Shown here: piece after piece, positions 30,305-38,729 of the stretch
Layout of the letters: every line of letters begins with the position of its first letter
Position numbering within the stretch: position 1 is the stretch's first letter
From: Prevotella koreensis
GTDB lineage: Bacteria; Bacteroidota; Bacteroidia; Bacteroidales; Bacteroidaceae
NCBI RefSeq assembly: GCF_003977605.1
Contig: NZ_RYYU01000001.1
Span: 1,192,539 to 1,256,538 of the forward strand
Length of the DNA: 64,000 nucleotides
Reading direction: 5' to 3'
Notes under the pieces: generated by a model
Told to the model about the DNA's origin: nothing
The model's input: the letters and a program-made list of their open reading frames with translations, nothing else
The model's database searches: none
Made by a program: the position numbers and the translations under genes

Positions 30305-31720
30305 TCAGTTCTTCACCTTCTTCTTACCGTCAACTACATACACTCCCTTAGGCATACTCTCCCATTCTCCGTCCATCTTAATTCCGTTTATGTTGTAGAT
30401 GCCTTTCCGTGCAACGGTCTTGTTATCGGATGTCACAGTCTCTATTCCCGTGGCGGTACCTTTTATTATTCTGACGTTGTCAATAAAAAAGTAATTACCA
30501 TCGCTACTGTCGCAGTGTCTGAATGCAACATACTTTGTTCCGGCAGGCAGAGGCAGAGTCCGCTCATACCATTTAGACATACTGCGGGTTTCAATTCCTT
30601 CCGGTGTCTCGTCTATCACCACTTCCGTAAAATCGGCAATATCATTACCTGTTGTTGAGGCAACTACCTGATAGTGCTCCGGATATGCTGTATTCATGGC
30701 AAACCAATAATTTAACTCTGCGGCATCTGAAAGCAACGGAGATATTAAATAGTTGTCAGGGTCAAATGCTTCCGCGTCCCATGACCAACTGGTAATCATT
30801 TGGTCGCCGAAAAAAGGTGCCCCTATATGTTCTAAACTACTTTTATTAAATACTTTCCATGTCCGTCCGTCATTGTCCGCATCCACCGTTGTCCATCCTT
30901 CTGGTATCCCGTCTTCCTCGAAACTTTCGAACAGAGAAACGAACTCAGGGTCGTACATTCCCGACGGTGCCATTTTGGCCTGTCCTCCCGCAGCATTGAT
31001 TGCATTAACGAAATCCTTGGCATCATCCATCGTGGTTAACTTCTTCAATATGCAAGGGGCACTATTCACAAGATCTTTTGCATCCTTCAATCCTATGCCC
31101 AATTTTTCTTTCACCACCTTGATAACCGCTAATTTTTTGTCCTTATAACTCTCTAACACCACGTCGCATAAAGACTCAACGTTGCTAACCGTTACGTCAT
31201 CGATGTACCAAGTATAGTAAAGCCCATCTCCGGTATTGTCGTATGCATGCCATGAGATATTCACGGTTTTTCCCGAGTATGCACCGAGATCTAACGTTAT
31301 TGCACTCTCATATTTGTTTCCTTTGGTAACACTCCATAACTCGTTCCATGTTACACCGTTGTCTGTGGATATTTCCACTTTGTAAAACGAAGCATTAGCC
31401 ACATCGTAACCGCTAATGCAATACCAAAACGTAAGAGTGGCGTTGTTTCCGAGTTTGATTGCGGGCGAAACAAGCCTTTCGTTTTGCTTGCTGTAAGACA
31501 ACGGGATCCACATCTGCTTCTTTCCATCGTGAGGGGATGTAAAAGATGTTGTACCATGCTGCCTCCAAGTATCCGAGTAGTTTGTTGTCTCCACTCTCCA
31601 TCCGTCAGCAATTACATCTCCTTCGAAACTGTACTTGTACTCCGTCTGTGCGTTCGCACCGGTAGTCCATAATGCCGCCATTGCGGTAAGAACTGCTAAA
31701 AGTAAATTCTTATTTTTCAT
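30305..31720 (-). CDS. Secreted choice-of-anchor J protein with embedded ribosomal L7/L12-like domain (copy 2)
   Basis: 471 aa, the tandem paralogue of the previous gene with the same order: signal peptide (AVLTAMAALWTTGANA), jelly-roll (about 26-180), L7/L12-like domain (185-250), second jelly-roll (about 265-425) and tail. The L7/L12-like part is even closer to the ribosomal protein here: AVIKVVKEKLGIGLKDAKDL, then VNSAPCILK. The two copies differ most in the jelly-roll loops (residues 50-80 and 100-110), where ligand contacts would be expected. Export signal, position in the gene and partner domains rule out a ribosomal role. Function unknown. Confidence 0.85.
   Translation of the reverse strand: MKNKNLLLAVLTAMAALWTTGANAQTEYKYSFEGDVIADGWRVETTNYSDTWRQHGTTSFTSPHDGKKQMWIPLSYSKQNERLVSPAIKLGNNATLTFWYCISGYDVANASFYKVEISTDNGVTWNELWSVTKGNKYESAITLDLGAYSGKTVNISWHAYDNTGDGLYYTWYIDDVTVSNVESLCDVVLESYKDKKLAVIKVVKEKLGIGLKDAKDLVNSAPCILKKLTTMDDAKDFVNAINAAGGQAKMAPSGMYDPEFVSLFESFEEDGIPEGWTTVDADNDGRTWKVFNKSSLEHIGAPFFGDQMITSWSWDAEAFDPDNYLISPLLSDAAELNYWFAMNTAYPEHYQVVASTTGNDIADFTEVVIDETPEGIETRSMSKWYERTLPLPAGTKYVAFRHCDSSDGNYFFIDNVRIIKGTATGIETVTSDNKTVARKGIYNINGIKMDGEWESMPKGVYVVDGKKKVKN
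30971..31168 (-). other. Region encoding the L7/L12 C-terminal-like domain (copy 2)
   Basis: Residues 185-250. From memory of E. coli L7/L12, AVIKxVxxxxGxGLKxAKDL and VxSAPxxLK, then DDA and AxxAGG, are shared at matching positions. Confidence 0.85.
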
Positions 31721-31941
31721 GTTGTTAGTGCCTCTCTCCTTTACCCCTTCCGGAGAATGCTTACAGAGGCGTGGGCATTTGTGTTAATATTAAAGATTAG
31801 TCAACTATTAGTTAAACAATATTTGCTGTTCGTGTGCTTTTTCTTAACTGTGATTGTTTTAAATATTCGATGTAAAGATAATAATAATTTCTTTACAAAC
31901 GTTTTTATTTTGTTCTTTTTAATATATTTTATGAATACGGC

Positions 31942-32027
31942 GAATTTCGGAAGCATTACCGTTACATGTAAAAAACGATAAAGTTGGAATTCTTCTTAGG
32001 GGAGGGCTTATCACGAACTCGCGTAAA
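31942..32027. repeat. Dispersed GAACTCGCGT-ended element (copy 2)
   Basis: About 86 bp from TTTCGGAAGCATTACC to CACGAACTCGCGTAAA. Part of the tandem duplication with copy 1, and also similar to the distant copy at 60564. The rest of the 31721-32192 gap is the leader of the paralogue and a terminator. Confidence 0.75.
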
Positions 32028-32089
32028 TACATGTCTTTCTGTAAAGATGATGAGTCATGTTTTCTTCTTTTATTTTTTGTCATAACAAA

Positions 32090-32123
32090 AACCCCGAAAG
32101 TTTTTTGTCTAACTTTCGGGGTT
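32090..32123 (-). terminator. Hairpin after the YD-repeat gene
   Basis: AACCCCGAAAG pairs perfectly with CTTTCGGGGTT around a 12-nt loop. It is 70 bp after the stop on the minus strand and is followed there by TTTTGTT. Confidence 0.75.
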
Positions 32124-32192
32124 CATATCATTTTTGACAACATACTCGTTTTGTGGGAGAGGTTAAACCCAAACCAAAGTATGAAAGTAGCC

Positions 32193-33410
32193 TTATCGTT
32201 TGATAAATTTCACGGTTTGATTGCCGACAACTACAACATATATACCCGGAGCAAAGTTATCAATGTTGAATGTAGTTTGCGAACCGTTTACAACAAAGTT
32301 GATAATACATGCACCTGTGGCATTGAATACCTGCAATGTCTTTCCGATAAGACCTGCGGAAAGTTCTACTGTAAGTTTATTGCCGTTGATATGTGTTTGG
32401 AGAGACTTGCCCACATTTGGAGCATCGTCAATATTAGTGGTAGTACCAGTAGGCTCGTATGTTATTTCAGACTCATCGGTTGTTTCAGATATCGGAGCGT
32501 GAGTGAAGCATTTCTCCATTGGCAATTCCTTGAAGAGCGTGCAGTTAAGCGGCCCTTGTAGTGCCCACTCGGCTTCGGTGGCTTCGAGTGCCATGAATGT
32601 TTCAGAAGCGAGTTTGCTCTTGTCGTACTCGTACTCTTTGCCGAACTCATTGCTTGTAGTCTGCTTGTATATATCGCCATCGCTGTTGTAGTGCCATGTC
32701 CAAGTAATTATATTCTGAACCGTGTAGTTGGGACCGGGAACTTTCCTTATTGATATCCGACGACCTTTTTCATCATAACCGAACTCCTCTTTCCATACAA
32801 GTTCATTATTATCGGGTAATAACTGACTGACACAACTGACACGCCCCGCTTCATCGTAATCTACCTTGCAGATGCGTCCCACATTATCTTCAAGTTTATC
32901 ATAAATATAATCGAACTGACGAATATCGACACGAAGTAGGCGCATTTGGTCGTCATATACGAAGTTCATCTTCACGTCCTCGGTAAGCGTTTCATCATCA
33001 GGATCGACACCGTGACGTGTAGAACGAACATATTCGGTTACATATCCATATTCGTTACGCGTATATTCGTGTTTAGAAGAGATGGTAGAAGAACTATGAT
33101 CAGCCTTGAACGCTACCTCTTCTTTCTTTATCATGTAGCCTTGCGGATTGTATGAGTAGTTATAGACAAAGGTTCCGGGCTGGGTGCTCAAACCGTACTC
33201 TTCTCTGATAAGGCAGCCATTGTCGTCGTAGATATACTGCGTAAGTTGTTCGTCCTCCGAATCCTTCCAGTCAATCACCTTTGACATTCTGTACTTGTAA
33301 ACGTTGGGGTCTGCGCGGAAATAGTTAGGAGCCATCTTTACTTGCGCCATGGCTACTTGCGCTGTGGCAAGCATCACGACTGCCACTGTGAAACGTAATA
33401 GTTTTTTCAT
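32193..33410 (-). CDS. Secreted YD-repeat-like protein with T9SS-type C-terminal domain
   Basis: 405 aa. Signal peptide (FTVAVVMLATAQVAMAQ). Residues about 55-265 contain at least five YD-like units of the type YDDNGCLIREEYG, YNPQGYMIKKEE, YDEAGRVSCVSQL, YDEKGRRISI and YNSDGDIYKQT, as in RHS-type beta strands. The last about 75 residues look like a Por/type IX secretion C-terminal domain (LQVFNATGACIINF, APGIYVVVVGNQTVKFIKR), so it is probably exported to the surface. No catalytic site is seen and it is far shorter than RHS toxins. A carbohydrate-related role is only suggested by position between starch genes. Confidence 0.75.
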   Translation of the reverse strand: MKKLLRFTVAVVMLATAQVAMAQVKMAPNYFRADPNVYKYRMSKVIDWKDSEDEQLTQYIYDDNGCLIREEYGLSTQPGTFVYNYSYNPQGYMIKKEEVAFKADHSSSTISSKHEYTRNEYGYVTEYVRSTRHGVDPDDETLTEDVKMNFVYDDQMRLLRVDIRQFDYIYDKLEDNVGRICKVDYDEAGRVSCVSQLLPDNNELVWKEEFGYDEKGRRISIRKVPGPNYTVQNIITWTWHYNSDGDIYKQTTSNEFGKEYEYDKSKLASETFMALEATEAEWALQGPLNCTLFKELPMEKCFTHAPISETTDESEITYEPTGTTTNIDDAPNVGKSLQTHINGNKLTVELSAGLIGKTLQVFNATGACIINFVVNGSQTTFNIDNFAPGIYVVVVGNQTVKFIKR

Positions 33411-33488
33411 TTTTGTTTTTTAAAATTGTTGTTTTTTAATTATTGTTATTAATAGCGTTTTAAATATTCATATTAGATGTATCGGGTG

Positions 33489-33496
33489 CAAAATTA
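33489..33496 (-). promoter_or_regulatory. Predicted -7 box (TAATTTTG) for the YD-repeat gene
   Basis: Minus-strand TAATTTTG followed by CACCC, about 79 bp before the start codon. The rest of 33411-33935 holds a fragment of the GAACTCGCGT element (33678-33697, inverted) and a terminator; no gene is seen. Confidence 0.5.
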
Positions 33497-33677
33497 TACA
33501 ATAGTAATTTGTCTTACAATACCTCATAATTAGTATTTTCCCAGCCTTATAATAGGTATTGATACAGACTTATATTTTATTCATTTGACTTTTAAAGGTA
33601 AAAACGAATAACTAACCACAAGGATATCTGTGAAAAACAGAATTATGACATAAACTATACCTACTTGTGATTAATTA

Positions 33678-33697
33678 TACGCGAGTTCGATAGGTTA
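33678..33697 (-). repeat. Fragment of the GAACTCGCGT element (inverted)
   Basis: Reads TACGCGAGTTCGATAGGTTA on the plus strand, the reverse complement of the element end found at 32010-32024. Only this end is present. Confidence 0.45.
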
Positions 33698-33821
33698 TTC
33701 GACCAAGGGCTGCATCGTGTGCATCGGCTGAGAGCAAACATGAAGAACAATCCGAGGCAGTAAGAAGTTTACCTGACACCAATATAAACCAAATCGGTTC
33801 ATCAGACCACATTTGGAATAA

Positions 33822-33884
33822 AAAGAATGCTGTCCGAGAAACTTCTTCAGTTCAATGAAAAAGACTTCTCGGACAGCATTCTTT
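33822..33884 (-). terminator. Long hairpin after the amylase gene
   Basis: A 19-bp perfect stem: AAAGAATGCTGTCCGAGAA at 33822-33840 pairs with 33866-33884. It is 52 bp after the amylase stop on the minus strand. Confidence 0.85.
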
Positions 33885-33935
33885 AATACCGGCCGGTGTT
33901 GTTTGCACCGAAAATTCCGGCAGAATATCCTTTTT

Positions 33936-35993
33936 TTACTTTACCAGTTTCTTTCCGTTAACGATATACATGCCTCGCGGTAGCGAGTTAAGGGCATCGC
34001 TTTCGGATGTCCCTGCCGGCAAGCAGCGAAGCAAGCGTCCGTCTGTGGTGTAAACATTGAGCGGTGAAGACTGATTATCGGTAACGGTGTTGATACATTC
34101 AACAGACGATGCCGACGAAACATCATCTATGAGATAATGCCCTTGCGCGTTTTTCTCGTTGCGTATCACAAAGAACTTTGTGGCGTTGACATTCTCCACA
34201 TCCACCGACTGTGGTGAACCGTTGCCATTGCTGAACACAAAATTCACGTAGTCGTCTTCGCTTGTCAGAGTGAAATCCTTGTAATACCAAGTCTTGCCAT
34301 CAACCTGCTTTGTATCCGTGATGCGGTCGCCAGGCCAAGAGGTGTTTGTCGGGGTATGACCGAAGTCGCTCCATGTCCAGTAGTTCATTGATGTCCAACC
34401 GGTCACTCCGTCGCCCACGCGGCAATAAACCGTTATCGTCTTTGGCTCGAAATTGTTTTTCTTTATTGTGTAGTTGCGCTCTATTATGCCGCTGACGCTT
34501 CCGGATATAAGTAATCCAACTTTCAAAGTGCAACTCTCTTCAATGTCAATATCCGTACCACTTGCCACTTTTCGGCTGCTTGCCGTCGGTGTGGTACCGT
34601 CTGTTGTATAAACAAGTTGTGCATCAGAGGTGTTACTTACAGCCGTCAGTTTCACTTTGAAAGCATCGTTATAAACGCCCGAACTTCTGTCAGCCCATAC
34701 CGTTTCCAGACTTTTTGCAAGGAAATAGCGATAATGATAGCCTGAAAGAACAAGCGTATATGCGCTTGAAGGAGTGAATGAAGCAACGTTATTGCCCACA
34801 GCGACCACCATTTTGCTCTCTCCTCCCACTTTCACGGCATTGGCATAGCAGCCCGCCTCGCTCTTCAGGTTCAGGAACGAACTCGTGTTTGTGATGCCTG
34901 CGGTCTTTCGTGCGTCAACCATTGCCTTTATCTCGTTCTTATATGCGAGCCAGTGGGTGTAGAAAACGCATGGTGTTCCGGGCATTGCAATCAAGTATGC
35001 GTTTGCCGCCAGCGTGTCACGCCTTATCGGGTCTTGTTCAGAACCGGCACGTTTTTCGGTGTCGTGGTTCTCAACGAATGTTACGGCATAACGGTTGTAG
35101 GTCGGGTCGTGCATCAGGTTGTTGGTGCTGTTGAGTCGTCTCCAATCTTTATTATTGATAGCATCACGAACGTTATATCTGAATTGGAAATCGAATGCCG
35201 CGCTCTTCTTTCCCGTAGCATCTATCCAATTCTTTATCACGCCGTTGCCATCCCAGCACTCTCCCACCGAATATTCTATTCCGGCAGCATCGTTGTAATC
35301 AGCCACATGCGAACCGCCGAAGCCCTTCACCATGTCATACCTGAAGCCTGTGTATCCGAGATCGTCTTTGAGATACTTTACGTATGCCTTCACAATCTTC
35401 TGCACGTTTTCACTTTTGTGATCAAGGTCGCGCATACCGCCCCAGCCTTCGCCCTCGTCGATGTTGCTGCTTAGCGTCACTCCATCTTTTTGTGCCTGCT
35501 CGCGGGTCAAGTATCTATTAGTGCTTGGATCATAATCATCGTTATTCACGATGTCGGTGGTTTGGAACTGGTAAGTCACTCCATTGTACTCCTCTGCCGG
35601 AAAAGTCCACCACCCCATCGTGTTATGGTGATTTATAACCACGTCTGCTACCGTTCCAAGACCCTTTGCCTTGAATGTCCGTATCATCGAACGCAGTTCC
35701 TGTTCTGTTCCGAAACTACTATTCTGGTTGAAATAGTAGTATGGTGTGTATCCCATCACTTTGTTAGACTCCAAGCATTTGCCGCTCTGCGGAATCCATA
35801 TCAGACTGAACGTGGCGGCAAGGTCGTCTGCCTGACTTTCGAGTTTTGTCCATTTGGACTGTGAGAACGAGTCCCAATAGAACCCTTGCAGCATCACTCC
35901 GCCATAATTTTCGGGCCACCCCTGGGCACCGACACTCTGCGAACAGAGCGTGATGAGCGCAACTGCAATAAGGATTTTCGTAAAATGTTTCAT
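33936..35993 (-). CDS. Secreted alpha-amylase (GH13) with starch-binding module and C-terminal sorting tail
   Basis: 685 aa from the ATG at 35991-35993 (KHFTKILIAVALITLCSQSV signal); the frame can be read 22 codons further but that stretch has no signal-peptide character. The GH13 barrel shows GYTPYYYF, VADVVINHH, GFRYDMVKGF (nucleophile Asp), SVGECWDG (acid Glu) and FVENHDTEK. Next come a small beta domain (YTTDGTTPTASSRKV) and a module resembling starch-binding CBM26-type domains (YWTWSDFGHTPTNTSWPGD). The end GMYIVNGKKLVK is a sorting-type tail. It cuts starch outside the cell to feed the Sus proteins. It has its own operator and promoter. Confidence 0.92.
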   Translation of the reverse strand: MKHFTKILIAVALITLCSQSVGAQGWPENYGGVMLQGFYWDSFSQSKWTKLESQADDLAATFSLIWIPQSGKCLESNKVMGYTPYYYFNQNSSFGTEQELRSMIRTFKAKGLGTVADVVINHHNTMGWWTFPAEEYNGVTYQFQTTDIVNNDDYDPSTNRYLTREQAQKDGVTLSSNIDEGEGWGGMRDLDHKSENVQKIVKAYVKYLKDDLGYTGFRYDMVKGFGGSHVADYNDAAGIEYSVGECWDGNGVIKNWIDATGKKSAAFDFQFRYNVRDAINNKDWRRLNSTNNLMHDPTYNRYAVTFVENHDTEKRAGSEQDPIRRDTLAANAYLIAMPGTPCVFYTHWLAYKNEIKAMVDARKTAGITNTSSFLNLKSEAGCYANAVKVGGESKMVVAVGNNVASFTPSSAYTLVLSGYHYRYFLAKSLETVWADRSSGVYNDAFKVKLTAVSNTSDAQLVYTTDGTTPTASSRKVASGTDIDIEESCTLKVGLLISGSVSGIIERNYTIKKNNFEPKTITVYCRVGDGVTGWTSMNYWTWSDFGHTPTNTSWPGDRITDTKQVDGKTWYYKDFTLTSEDDYVNFVFSNGNGSPQSVDVENVNATKFFVIRNEKNAQGHYLIDDVSSASSVECINTVTDNQSSPLNVYTTDGRLLRCLPAGTSESDALNSLPRGMYIVNGKKLVK

Positions 35994-36027
35994 AATTATG
36001 TAGTTTTTATAATTAAACTTTCGATGA

Positions 36028-36035
36028 CAAAGATA
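36028..36035 (-). promoter_or_regulatory. Predicted amylase -7 box (TATCTTTG)
   Basis: Minus-strand TATCTTTG, about 35 bp before the amylase start codon. The operator centre is exactly 66 bp upstream, as at the susC promoter. Confidence 0.6.
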
Positions 36036-36089
36036 ACTTAAAAGACAGACATGACACATCTAAGCCATTGCTTTTCACACATTTATACA

Positions 36090-36105
36090 ATGCAAACGTT
36101 TGCGC
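36090..36105 (+). promoter_or_regulatory. LacI-family operator upstream of the amylase gene
   Basis: ATGCAAACGTTTGCGC on the plus strand, palindromic core 36092-36103. Identical 16-mer to the malQ and susC sites. The asymmetric ends give an orientation shared with the susC site relative to transcription. Confidence 0.87.
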
Positions 36106-36148
36106 CCAAAGCCAATAATCTCAAATCGTTCATTAGAACCCTCAACTT

Positions 36149-36303
36149 ATTTTGTTCGATTGTTGAGCAGAAGTGCTGACGTTTCATCGAAGGCGTAGCG
36201 GGCTACAACCAGATGAATGGCTGCGCAGATGTCGGCAAGCGGACTATATCAGTAGAGAAGCATACCAGCAATAGGAAATCTAAGCAAATGCGCTCTAATG
36301 ACC
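36149..36303. repeat. 155-bp dispersed repeat (copy 1)
   Basis: Runs from ATTTTGTTCGATTGTTGAGC to CTCTAATGACC and matches 60002-60157 in the same orientation, with exact blocks such as GACGTTTCATCGAAGGCGTA and GCTGCGCAGATGTCGGCAAG. Differences are scattered substitutions and small indels around 36231-36275. No intact reading frame is shared. It fills most of the gap between the operator and the susF-like gene's terminator. Confidence 0.85.
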
Positions 36304-36331
36304 TATTTTGGATAATACGCCGAAGCAGAAG

Positions 36332-36367
36332 AAAAAAGAGGAGAGAATGCATGGAAACATTCTCTCC
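36332..36367 (-). terminator. Rho-independent terminator after the susF-like gene
   Basis: GGAGAGAATG at 36340-36349 pairs with CATTCTCTCC at 36358-36367; on the minus strand it is followed by six Ts. 27 bp after the stop. It ends the susCDEF transcript. Confidence 0.85.
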
Positions 36368-36393
36368 CCTTTTGTGTATATCTATCGTGACTA

Positions 36394-37485
36394 TTACTCA
36401 GACACAATGGCAAACATGCCCGTAATGTCGTTGAAATAGATGCAGTAATTTCCTGCGGGCACATTGATATTTCCACCACCGGCAAGACCCTGTCCTGAAT
36501 AGTTAGCATCAGAAATGGTGAAATCGGCACCCCAGTTAATATCCCATTGTCCATCGGCACGGAATTTCAAACCGCCGGTAACAGAAATGGTTGTTTTTAC
36601 AAACCAGTTGTGAGGGGTGACCTGAGTCATCACCAAGTCGCCTGCCCATGTGTTGAAATCGCCTATAATACCGATAGAACCATACTCTGTCGGAGTTTGG
36701 TTATCCAACTTTGTCCAAGTATATTGCATGGTGTTGAGGTTCATTTCCATCTTCCAAAATCCTGCTTCAGGTGAGTGGATGGCGCCACCGTTGGATATTT
36801 CAATCGGACCCGACATTTCGGTAGAACCGTTATTATCCTGAGTAGTGTTGTAGCACAAGTCCCAATTGCCGAGACCATTCTCATCCCATGCCTTAACATT
36901 GCCGTCAAACTTGCCGTAATATGCAAACACGTTAGTGTCAATCTGGAACATTGCGCCCTCTTTAGCCTTATCCGCACTCCATCCGGAGAAATCTCCGAAG
37001 AGATAAAGAACCGTCCTTGTGGGAGCCGAAATCATGTTGAATTCAACCATACCGGCATCGATGAGCAGTGCCTGACCGTCTTTCACGGCATTCAGGAATA
37101 CATGGGCTGAATATTTGTGCTGTGCAATCCCTTGTCCGAATATTTTCACTGCGTAGTTCTGCAGATCTTCCTTGCTCACCTTTCCGTCAAGAGAGGCGTT
37201 CATTCTGACAGGATCACAGTTGATTTCGGTTGTGATAAAATCAATTCGTGCATTGGCGAGAGTGTAGCCTTCAGGCAGTTCCTCTGTGCTCAATGTGAAC
37301 ACCGGCACTTGATCTTCGGCAGTATTGAGGTCTATGTCACCCACAGCAGATGCCTTGATACCGGGAAGCACAACGGCATTTTCCTGTGCATTCGACTGCG
37401 GATTTGCCCAGTCGGTGAAGTCTTCGCTGCAGGCTGTGAACAACAAGCCTGCGAGCGAGAGTATTAAAAATGATATTTTTTTCAT
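36394..37485 (-). CDS. SusF/SusE-like surface starch-binding lipoprotein
   Basis: 363 aa. Lipoprotein signal LLFTAC with Cys19, followed by acidic SED, a surface-export pattern in Bacteroidetes. An N-terminal immunoglobulin-like region spans about 40-155. Two starch-binding-like repeats follow, beginning LYLFGDFSGWSAD (around 170) and IGIIGDFNTWAGD (around 270); their GDFxxW pattern is the Sus outer-membrane binding module. The end NVPAGNYCIYFNDITGMFAI is typical. It holds starch at the cell surface next to SusCD. Located 26 bp after the SusE-like gene; susF-like by order. Confidence 0.87.
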   Translation of the reverse strand: MKKISFLILSLAGLLFTACSEDFTDWANPQSNAQENAVVLPGIKASAVGDIDLNTAEDQVPVFTLSTEELPEGYTLANARIDFITTEINCDPVRMNASLDGKVSKEDLQNYAVKIFGQGIAQHKYSAHVFLNAVKDGQALLIDAGMVEFNMISAPTRTVLYLFGDFSGWSADKAKEGAMFQIDTNVFAYYGKFDGNVKAWDENGLGNWDLCYNTTQDNNGSTEMSGPIEISNGGAIHSPEAGFWKMEMNLNTMQYTWTKLDNQTPTEYGSIGIIGDFNTWAGDLVMTQVTPHNWFVKTTISVTGGLKFRADGQWDINWGADFTISDANYSGQGLAGGGNINVPAGNYCIYFNDITGMFAIVSE

Positions 37486-37511
37486 ATCCTAATCATTTAT
37501 TTTATTGTTTC

Positions 37512-38660
37512 TTACTTAATATCACCGGTGTCATTGCTAAAGTTCAGATAGAGTTTCTGACCTGCAGGAACCACTACACGCTCCTGGTCGCCACCTGTTC
37601 CACGGTAAACAATCTTCTTGTTGAACACCATGAACTCTGATTTCCACCAGTCGAATTCAGGCACTTTTACATATACACGCAGACCTGCATCAGCATCTGA
37701 AGCATGTGCAAACGCCGGAGAAACGAATTCGCCGTCCTTTGTAGCAGGTACTTCGAACGAACAACCGTCCTCTTTCTCTGCCCAACCGGCTCCCGGAGTG
37801 ACAGGACCCATGAGCCAAACTTCAGGCTTAAGGAAATCGACATTATATATTATTTTGCCTCCGGAGACAGATGTTGTTACAACAATCAGATACCAAGCCG
37901 GTGTAGCACTTGCCAAGTTGCCTCCATTGTCAGAAATATTGCCGGCCAATTCTCCACCGATATTAACCTGACCAAAGCCAACCTCTTTATTGTCCCATGC
38001 TCTTTCTGCGTTGAACTTCACACCTTGCTCATCAACCCATACCATGCGCCAGAACACATTTGGAGCACCATTCACAGGAATCATGGCAGGAGCAGTGTCC
38101 CACATCCAGCCATTGAAGCCACCTATTACATAGAAGTTCTCAGGTGTTGTGGCAGGTGGGAGTGAATATTCAACGAGCACACGTGACAGTTCCACGATGT
38201 TAGAGAGTATCTCGGTGCCGTCTATTGCTTTACCATAAGCCGTAGTCTGCACAGCCTTTGCACGCAGATATACTTTCACGTCTATCGGGAAATCTGCCTC
38301 TACCTTGCCCTTGCTCTTGAGTTTATCGGTCAGAGAAGCAGCCAGTGAAGCAGCATCGATGCCGAGAACCGCGCTCTTCTGAGCCGGAACTGCTTCAAAA
38401 GCATCACTCATATCGGCATTCAGAGAAGCCTCAAGAGAATAGTCGGTGCTTGCAGGGAAACCATAATCGGGCTGCGAGCAAGTTACGATAATCTTTCCTG
38501 AATTTGCCAATTCGATATGCGAGTTGGCTATTGCCGGTGTGTTGAGTACAAATGTCGTTGGACTTTTCAATGTCGGGTTAGAGTCATTGTCATCATCGCA
38601 GGCCGTGAAAAGACACGCACCCACCACCAGCATTAATATTGACTTTATTGTTTTGTTCAT
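37512..38660 (-). CDS. SusE-like surface starch-binding lipoprotein
   Basis: 382 aa. Lipobox LFTACDDDND with Cys21 and a run of Asp as surface-export signal. Residues about 30-160 match the SusE N-terminal domain (TFVLNTPAIANSHIELANSG, SLEASLNADMSDAFEAV). Two binding modules follow, with YVIGGFNGWMWD around 175 and VWLMGPVTPGAGW around 285; PAGQKLYLNFSNDTGDIK closes the protein. Binds starch oligosaccharides outside the cell. 69 bp after the susD-like gene. Confidence 0.88.
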   Translation of the reverse strand: MNKTIKSILMLVVGACLFTACDDDNDSNPTLKSPTTFVLNTPAIANSHIELANSGKIIVTCSQPDYGFPASTDYSLEASLNADMSDAFEAVPAQKSAVLGIDAASLAASLTDKLKSKGKVEADFPIDVKVYLRAKAVQTTAYGKAIDGTEILSNIVELSRVLVEYSLPPATTPENFYVIGGFNGWMWDTAPAMIPVNGAPNVFWRMVWVDEQGVKFNAERAWDNKEVGFGQVNIGGELAGNISDNGGNLASATPAWYLIVVTTSVSGGKIIYNVDFLKPEVWLMGPVTPGAGWAEKEDGCSFEVPATKDGEFVSPAFAHASDADAGLRVYVKVPEFDWWKSEFMVFNKKIVYRGTGGDQERVVVPAGQKLYLNFSNDTGDIK

Positions 38661-38729
38661 TGTTATTTTCTTTTATGTGGGCGGTTCGTTTCCGATTACC
38701 GCCCGTTAATGATTACCTGTTATTAGTTA

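Noticed and set aside
29085..31168. Misplaced ribosomal protein gene rplL
   Set aside because: The segment is internal to exported proteins and lacks its own start, N-terminal dimer domain and ribosomal gene neighbours.
36213..36425. 70-codon frame starting MNGCADVGKRT
   Set aside because: It sits in the 155-bp dispersed repeat, and the second copy has stops in the same frame.
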